From assembly GCF_003431825.1 (NCBI RefSeq), contig NZ_CP020083.1, positions 3,262,501 to 3,326,500 of the forward strand: a stretch of 64,000 nucleotides of DNA, given 5' to 3'. Below, one piece after another: positions 59,322 to 64,000 of this stretch. The stretch's first letter is position 1; the number at the start of each line of letters is the position of its first letter. Position numbers and translations under genes: made by a program. The notes below the pieces were generated by a model. That model saw nothing but the letters and a program-made list of their open reading frames with translations, was not told where the DNA came from and made no database searches. The DNA is from Blastomonas fulva. Its GTDB lineage: Bacteria; Pseudomonadota; Alphaproteobacteria; Sphingomonadales; Sphingomonadaceae.

Positions 59322-62320
59322 GCCGTGTTGCCCCCTGTGCGACCATCCTGTCGGCCGTACCATTCGGCAAGCCGCATCAGCTGGTCATATTCGGTGTAGA
59401 GCGCATGGTCGGGCACCAGCTTGGCCTCGAACGGCGCATCGCCCAATATCCAGTTGGCCAGCGCCTCGCGGAGGAACTTTTCGCTGGTCGGGACGATGGC
59501 ATCGGCGGGCAGACCGCTCTTCCTGCGGCCCTGTAGCACCGGGCTGTCGATATAGCCGAAACCGGTTTCACTGTCCTTGTGGCGGGTGAGCGACCAATAT
59601 TCGAAAACCCCGGCGCTGCCGGTGATCGGGGCGCGCTCGGTATCTGCGTTGAACCCGCCGCGCTCGGCCATCAGCCCCAGCAGCCCCAGTTGCAGCGCAA
59701 AGCCGGTTTCCACCTGCGCGGCAGAGGGCGGCTTGCCGGTCTTGTAATCGACTATCGCGAGGGTTCCGTCTGGCATCCGGTCGATGCGGTCGGCCTTGCC
59801 CGAAATCTTCACCCCATCGATGACCATCTCGCCGCTGCGTTCGGCATCGATCATCCTGCGTCCGGACTCGGCATTGTCGAGCGTCTGCTGGACGATCCAT
59901 TCGAGCCCCGCGACCAGCCTGGGCCGCCACAGCGCCTTGATCAGCGGGTGGACGTTGGCCCGTGCAAGGAACAGATTGGCGCGCGGCACCAGCACCACGG
60001 GATCGAGCCCATCCTCCTTGTGCCAAAGCTCAAGAATCTCGTGCACCAGCGTGCCGCGCCACGCCGCACTGGGTTCGGCATCGACCGGGTCGAGCGATCG
60101 CAACGCGAGTATCCGCTTGGCATAGAAGGCGAAGGGATCGGCGCGCAGCCGATCGAGCTCGGTTACCGAGAGCCTGACTGCGCGCTGCGCGGGCGTGGGT
60201 CGCGGTGACGGCTTTTCGATTCGCACCTGTGGCATGCGCCGGTCGAGCGCGCGCGCCAGCGCCAGCGTGCCGGCATCCTCCATGTCCTTGTCGGGCGCGA
60301 CCGCCTGCAGACGCAGCAGGAAGCGCGAGGCGACCGTGGGTGCGCTGCCATCGCGGCGCGCACGGGTGAGCACCACCTCGGGAGAAGCGAGCGCGCCTGC
60401 CAGATCCTGCGCCGAAAGCCCGACGCGCATCTCCAGCGGCGGCAACCCGAGCGCGTTGCGCACCATCGGTGCCAGCCAGGGATCGGGCGACGGGATCTGC
60501 GGCCATACGCCCTCGTTCAAACCGGCACAGATGACGAGATCGGCGCTCTGCAAGCGCGCCTCGAGCAGACCGTAGATCGCAACGCGCGGGTGCTTGCCAA
60601 AGGGCGGGCGCACAGCCTTCTCGGCCATCAGCCGCGACAGGATGGTTGCAGCCTGGGTGCTTGTCACCAGCGGGTCATGGCTGCCGGTGCGTGCGAGCAG
60701 TTGCTGCACAAGATCGGACGCGCAGCGCCCGGCGATGCCGTTCCAAACGGCTTGGCCGCTAAGTGCCTCGGCCGTGGCGACAATCTCGGCGATGACGCTA
60801 GACAGCGGCTGCGGATCGCGCGGGAATTGCGCGATCGGCGCCAGCAGCGCCTTGGCGCCGCCCCACCATTCGCGAAGCTCGGGTTGGCCGATGCTGGCAT
60901 CGATCCCGCGCAGCCCCTGGGCGGGCCGGGGCCCGCGCAGCCTTATGTCGAGCGCGCGCACCTGATCGAGCCAGGCAAGCCTGCCCTCACCCGGCTGGGC
61001 CAGTGGATGCTTGAGCAGATCGAGCAGTTCGACCGGCGCGAAATCTTCGGCCAGGCAGTGCGCCACCGCCAGCAGGAAACGCCCCGGCGGCGTCACCGGC
61101 AAAGCCTCGCCCGCGCTGTCATCCGCCTCGATGTTCCAGCGCCTGAGATGCGCAATGATCCGCGCGGCAAGCGTGCGGTCCGGCGTCACGATCGCGATGC
61201 GGCGCGCGGGTATGTCGAGCGCCTGGCGCACCAGCAAGGCAATGGTCTGCGCTTCCTCATCGGGCGTTTCTGCTTCGATGATCCGGATGCCCTTTGTGCG
61301 GCGCTCGGTTGCCGCCAGCGTGACCCAGCGGTCGCTGAGCCTTGCGGGCAGGAAAATGCTGCGCAGCAAATTGGCGCGATCGGCGACCAGCCCGGTGCGC
61401 GGTTCGGACAGCCACGGCTGGACCTCATCGCGGCTGATGTCCATCGCGTTCAACAGCTGCTTGAGATGATATTGCGGATGGGTGATCGCGGGACGTTCGG
61501 CAGGCGGCGCTTCGCCCGGAATGGTCACCGGGACCGGCGAACCGATCGCTTCCCACAGGGCATCATCCATCTCCAGATCAAGCCCCGGAAGCACCACCAT
61601 GCCCTGCGGCAGATGCGCAATGCTGCGCAGCAATCGCCCAACAGCCGGGGCTGCCGTGGTGATACCGGCGGCGATTACCGCGCTGTCGGGCGGGCTCACC
61701 CGCCAGCGCTCGGCGGTCTTGGCGAGCAACCGGTTGCGTCGTTCGGCAGGATCGATCCGCCCCTGGGTGGCAAGCTCCCGCTGCCAGGCGCGCCCCACAC
61801 GGACGAACAGGTCGCGGGCCTGCGCCCAGTGGTCGGCGAGGTCGGACTCGACATCGACCGCGTCGAGCTGGTCGAGCGTCTTCTCCTCGATCTGCAACTG
61901 GTCGAGCACGCGCGCATATTCCGCCGCAAGCCTGAGAGCCTCTGCAGGGTCCTGCGCGCCGGGCCGCCCTGCGCCCTCGCGCGCGATGATCGCCGCCAGC
62001 CGGAAGCGACGCTCGAGCGGATCGACCGCAGGCGACACCATCTCGCCCTCGCCCAGCGGATCGAGCAAAGCGCCCAGGCTCTCGTCGAGATCGATATCGC
62101 CGATCAACGCCATGCGCGGCAGCAGCAGGCCGTTCGCCGCATGCCGCACCAGCGCCTCGGTGATCGCCCGCCCCGCGCGGTGGTTGGGGATCAGCAGCGT
62201 GACGCGGGCAAGGCCAAGCGGGTCCTTGCCGAATCGGCCGAGCAGCCCGCTCGCCAGAACATCCGCAAACCCGCGCTGCGCCCCGATGGCATAGACGCTG
62301 GTCTGGACAGGGTCAGGCAT
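59318..62320 (-). CDS. addB: Double-strand break repair protein AddB
   Basis: 1000 residues. The C-terminal nuclease domain has RGTLVHEILELWH, KISGKADRIDRMPDG and LAIVDYKTGKP (catalytic Asp and Lys). The N-terminal helicase-like part has no intact Walker A (LLIPNHRAGRAITEAL lies where it would be), and no four-Cys iron-sulfur motif is present in the C-terminal third, unlike B. subtilis AddB. This is usual for alphaproteobacterial AddB. Starts within the murU 3' end (8-base overlap). Confidence 0.92.
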   Translation of the reverse strand: MPDPVQTSVYAIGAQRGFADVLASGLLGRFGKDPLGLARVTLLIPNHRAGRAITEALVRHAANGLLLPRMALIGDIDLDESLGALLDPLGEGEMVSPAVDPLERRFRLAAIIAREGAGRPGAQDPAEALRLAAEYARVLDQLQIEEKTLDQLDAVDVESDLADHWAQARDLFVRVGRAWQRELATQGRIDPAERRNRLLAKTAERWRVSPPDSAVIAAGITTAAPAVGRLLRSIAHLPQGMVVLPGLDLEMDDALWEAIGSPVPVTIPGEAPPAERPAITHPQYHLKQLLNAMDISRDEVQPWLSEPRTGLVADRANLLRSIFLPARLSDRWVTLAATERRTKGIRIIEAETPDEEAQTIALLVRQALDIPARRIAIVTPDRTLAARIIAHLRRWNIEADDSAGEALPVTPPGRFLLAVAHCLAEDFAPVELLDLLKHPLAQPGEGRLAWLDQVRALDIRLRGPRPAQGLRGIDASIGQPELREWWGGAKALLAPIAQFPRDPQPLSSVIAEIVATAEALSGQAVWNGIAGRCASDLVQQLLARTGSHDPLVTSTQAATILSRLMAEKAVRPPFGKHPRVAIYGLLEARLQSADLVICAGLNEGVWPQIPSPDPWLAPMVRNALGLPPLEMRVGLSAQDLAGALASPEVVLTRARRDGSAPTVASRFLLRLQAVAPDKDMEDAGTLALARALDRRMPQVRIEKPSPRPTPAQRAVRLSVTELDRLRADPFAFYAKRILALRSLDPVDAEPSAAWRGTLVHEILELWHKEDGLDPVVLVPRANLFLARANVHPLIKALWRPRLVAGLEWIVQQTLDNAESGRRMIDAERSGEMVIDGVKISGKADRIDRMPDGTLAIVDYKTGKPPSAAQVETGFALQLGLLGLMAERGGFNADTERAPITGSAGVFEYWSLTRHKDSETGFGYIDSPVLQGRRKSGLPADAIVPTSEKFLREALANWILGDAPFEAKLVPDHALYTEYDQLMRLAEWYGRQDGRTGGNTA

Positions 62321-63041
62321 TCAACAGGGCCTCGGCCGTGGGCTCGATCGCGCCGGGCGTGCCGACATCGAACCACTGGCCCAGATGCGCGATGCCGTAC
62401 AACCGTTCCTCGGCCATGGCGCGGTTCCACAGGATGTTGGTCGAGAATGCCCCCTCGGGAGCACCCGCCAGCAGCCGCCGCGAAAGCAGCTGGATACCGG
62501 TATAGATATAGGGCGCGACCCGCCCCGAACGGCGACGGATGATCCGGCCCATCTGGTCGAGGTGGAAATCGCCCACTCCCTGATAATTTGCCGCGCGGCT
62601 GTGCGGCACCAGCAGCAGCAGCGCATCCATGCGGCTGTCGTCCCATGCCGCGCGCAACTCGTCAAAGCACGAGCGCGCGCTCTCCAGCCAGACATTGTCG
62701 CTGTTGAGGCAGAAGAACGGATCCTCTTGAATCATCGGCAACGCCTTGACCAGCCCGCCACCGGTCTCGAGCAACTGCTCGCGTTCATCGGAGATCATCA
62801 CCTCGAACGGATAATCGCGCGCCTTGAGGTGCGCCTCGAGCGCGTCGGCGAGATAATGCACGTTGACGATGACGCGCTGCATCCCGGCTTCGGCAAGGTG
62901 CGTCATGACATGGTCGATCAGCGGCTTGCCGCCCACGCGCACCAGCGGCTTGGGGGTGGTGATGGTGAGCGGCCGCATGCGCTTGCCGAGCCCGGCAGCC
63001 ATCACCATCGCGGTACGCGCAAAAGGCGCGCGCGCGCTCAC
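62313..63041 (-). CDS. murU: Nucleotidyltransferase, MurU-like (N-acetylmuramate-1-P uridylyltransferase)
   Basis: 242 residues with the nucleotidyltransferase start MVMAAGLGKRMRPLTITTPKPLV, LNSDNVW (metal Asp) and VGTPGAIEP. In Pseudomonas MurU makes UDP-MurNAc in a cell-wall recycling bypass with AmgK, the neighbouring gene here (ATGA overlap with amgK). The gene order amgK-murU supports this call over a general sugar-nucleotide enzyme. Confidence 0.86.
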   Translation of the reverse strand: MSARAPFARTAMVMAAGLGKRMRPLTITTPKPLVRVGGKPLIDHVMTHLAEAGMQRVIVNVHYLADALEAHLKARDYPFEVMISDEREQLLETGGGLVKALPMIQEDPFFCLNSDNVWLESARSCFDELRAAWDDSRMDALLLLVPHSRAANYQGVGDFHLDQMGRIIRRRSGRVAPYIYTGIQLLSRRLLAGAPEGAFSTNILWNRAMAEERLYGIAHLGQWFDVGTPGAIEPTAEALLNA

Positions 63042-64000
63042 AGCGCGAACTCGCCGCCGAGGGTGGCGCGAGGATCGCGCAATTCTGCCGGGATATTGGC
63101 GTCAAACCAGGCTGCGACAGGCGCCAGCGAGGAGTGCTTGAGATCGCGCTCCATTGCCTCCCATACGCGCGGGATCATCAGCGGATAGCGCGGCTTGCCG
63201 TCGCGCTTCCACAGCCGCACGAAAATGCCGACGATCTTGGCATTCCGCTGCGCGCCAAGCACATGATAGGCGGTGTCGAAATCATAGGCCGGATTGGCCA
63301 GGGCGCGATAATGCGCGATCATCTCGGCCTCCAAAGCGGGTGCAACATCGCGGCGCGCATCCTGCAGCAGCGAGACCAGATCATAGGCCGGATCGCCCAC
63401 CAGCGCGTCCTGGAAATCGAGCAGCCCCTGCTTGCCATCGTCCAGCAGCATGATGTTCTCGGCGTGATAATCGCGCAGCACCGTGACCTGCGGCGCAGAC
63501 GCATCCATCGCATCGAGCACCTGATCCCAGGCGCGGACATAGCCCGCAACATCGACATCCAGCCCGCGCGCGGCACAATACCATTCGGTCAGCAGCCCGG
63601 CCTCGCGCTGGTAGACAGCGCGATCGTATAGCGGCACGCTGGCAGCGGGGCGCTGGTGCAGATGCGCGAGCGTTTCGATCGCCTTGGCATAGATCGTGCG
63701 CTCGGTTTCGGCGTCAGAAGCATCGACCGTCTCGCGCATGCGGACATCGCCAAAGTCCTCGAGCAGCACCAGCCCGGCTTCGGCATCGGCCGCGATGATC
63801 TCTGGCGCGCGCAGGCCATGTGCGGTCAGGTAGCGTGCGACATCGATGAACGGCCGCGGGTCTTCCTCCGGCGGCGGCGCATCCATCAGGATCGCGCGAC
63901 GATCCGCCTCGATCACCCGGAAATAACGGCGAAACGAGGCATCGCCGGGGATTGGTGCGATCTCTGCACCGCCCCAACCTGCCGCCTCGGCAAAACCCCG
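63038..64000 (-). CDS. amgK: AmgK-like anomeric MurNAc/GlcNAc kinase (5' end outside window)
   Basis: At least 320 residues, open to the end of the window, so the start is missing. The visible N-terminal part has IPGDASFRRYFRV, the phosphate-binding loop of this aminoglycoside-phosphotransferase-type family. The catalytic region is VLRDYHAENIMLLDDGKQG (HxxN with Asp before it) and LLDFQDALVGDPAYDLVSLL. The kinase phosphorylates MurNAc at C1, then MurU makes UDP-MurNAc, bypassing de novo synthesis. The neighbour upstream, outside the window, is often tsaE in related genomes. Confidence 0.87.
   Translation of the reverse strand, partial: RGFAEAAGWGGAEIAPIPGDASFRRYFRVIEADRRAILMDAPPPEEDPRPFIDVARYLTAHGLRAPEIIAADAEAGLVLLEDFGDVRMRETVDASDAETERTIYAKAIETLAHLHQRPAASVPLYDRAVYQREAGLLTEWYCAARGLDVDVAGYVRAWDQVLDAMDASAPQVTVLRDYHAENIMLLDDGKQGLLDFQDALVGDPAYDLVSLLQDARRDVAPALEAEMIAHYRALANPAYDFDTAYHVLGAQRNAKIVGIFVRLWKRDGKPRYPLMIPRVWEAMERDLKHSSLAPVAAWFDANIPAELRDPRATLGGEFAL

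Noticed and set aside
55851..62320. Four-Cys iron-sulfur cluster in AddB
   Set aside because: Looked for and not found; the C-terminal third has no suitable cysteines, as expected for alphaproteobacterial AddB.
60590..62542. Long plus-strand open frame opposite addB
   Set aside because: Shadow of a gene with clear nuclease motifs; composition typical of antisense GC-rich reading.

Overview
The window looks like chromosomal DNA of a high-GC alphaproteobacterium, most likely a sphingomonad (Sphingomonadales). The pointers are a CcrM-type methyltransferase beside rnhB, a TamA/TamB pair, AddAB instead of RecBCD, an RcnB-like secreted protein, a large TonB-dependent receptor and a coniferyl aldehyde dehydrogenase. 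GC-rich palindromes also occur between genes. Nearly all of the sequence is coding. Many genes overlap by 1-4 bases (ATGA or TGATG), so operons are easy to follow. No rRNA, CRISPR array or prophage was seen.

Layout. 1-11 kb: the end of an acyl-CoA thioesterase, nitronate monooxygenase, EttA, a secreted M28 peptidase, an RcnB-like protein, an SH3 protein, a 2-hydroxyacid dehydrogenase, a divergent Amt-family channel and LepA. 11-17 kb: an IS91-family element with its companion tyrosine recombinase sits exactly inside the signal-peptide region of a TonB-dependent receptor. The ancestral reading frame can be rebuilt across it. 17-21 kb: a lipid-kinase-like gene translationally coupled to a metallophosphoesterase, then a GMC oxidoreductase. 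20.6-29.2 kb: a long minus-strand run (DUF2855, HAD hydrolase, cyanophycinase-like peptidase, YdjM-like membrane protein, photolyase, serine hydrolase, ProXp-type deacylase, then moaA-moaD-moaE). 29-36 kb: an SMP-30 enzyme divergent from pyrB, which overlaps a dihydroorotase homologue that has lost its metal ligands, followed by a histone-deacetylase-like amidohydrolase coupled to an S9 peptidase and a flavodoxin-like protein.

36-46 kb: recJ, tRNA-Glu(TTC), and the outer-membrane assembly operon tamA-tamB-lipoprotein-yihY. 46-50 kb: a minus-strand run rnhB-ccrM-folP plus a small membrane protein. The rnhB-ccrM gap carries six GANTC sites, the sequence CcrM is known to methylate. 50-55.4 kb: a PQQ-type sugar dehydrogenase, coniferyl aldehyde dehydrogenase, tRNA-Leu(CAA), and the run argJ-GST-inositol monophosphatase. 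55.4-64 kb: a minus-strand operon amgK-murU-addB-addA followed by trxA, joining peptidoglycan sugar recycling with double-strand-break repair.

The observations most worth following are the GANTC cluster before ccrM, the exactly reconstructable IS91 insertion without target duplication, the Amt homologue that lacks the phenylalanine gate, and the pyrB-coupled pseudo-dihydroorotase. I did not find a system that I would call wholly new.
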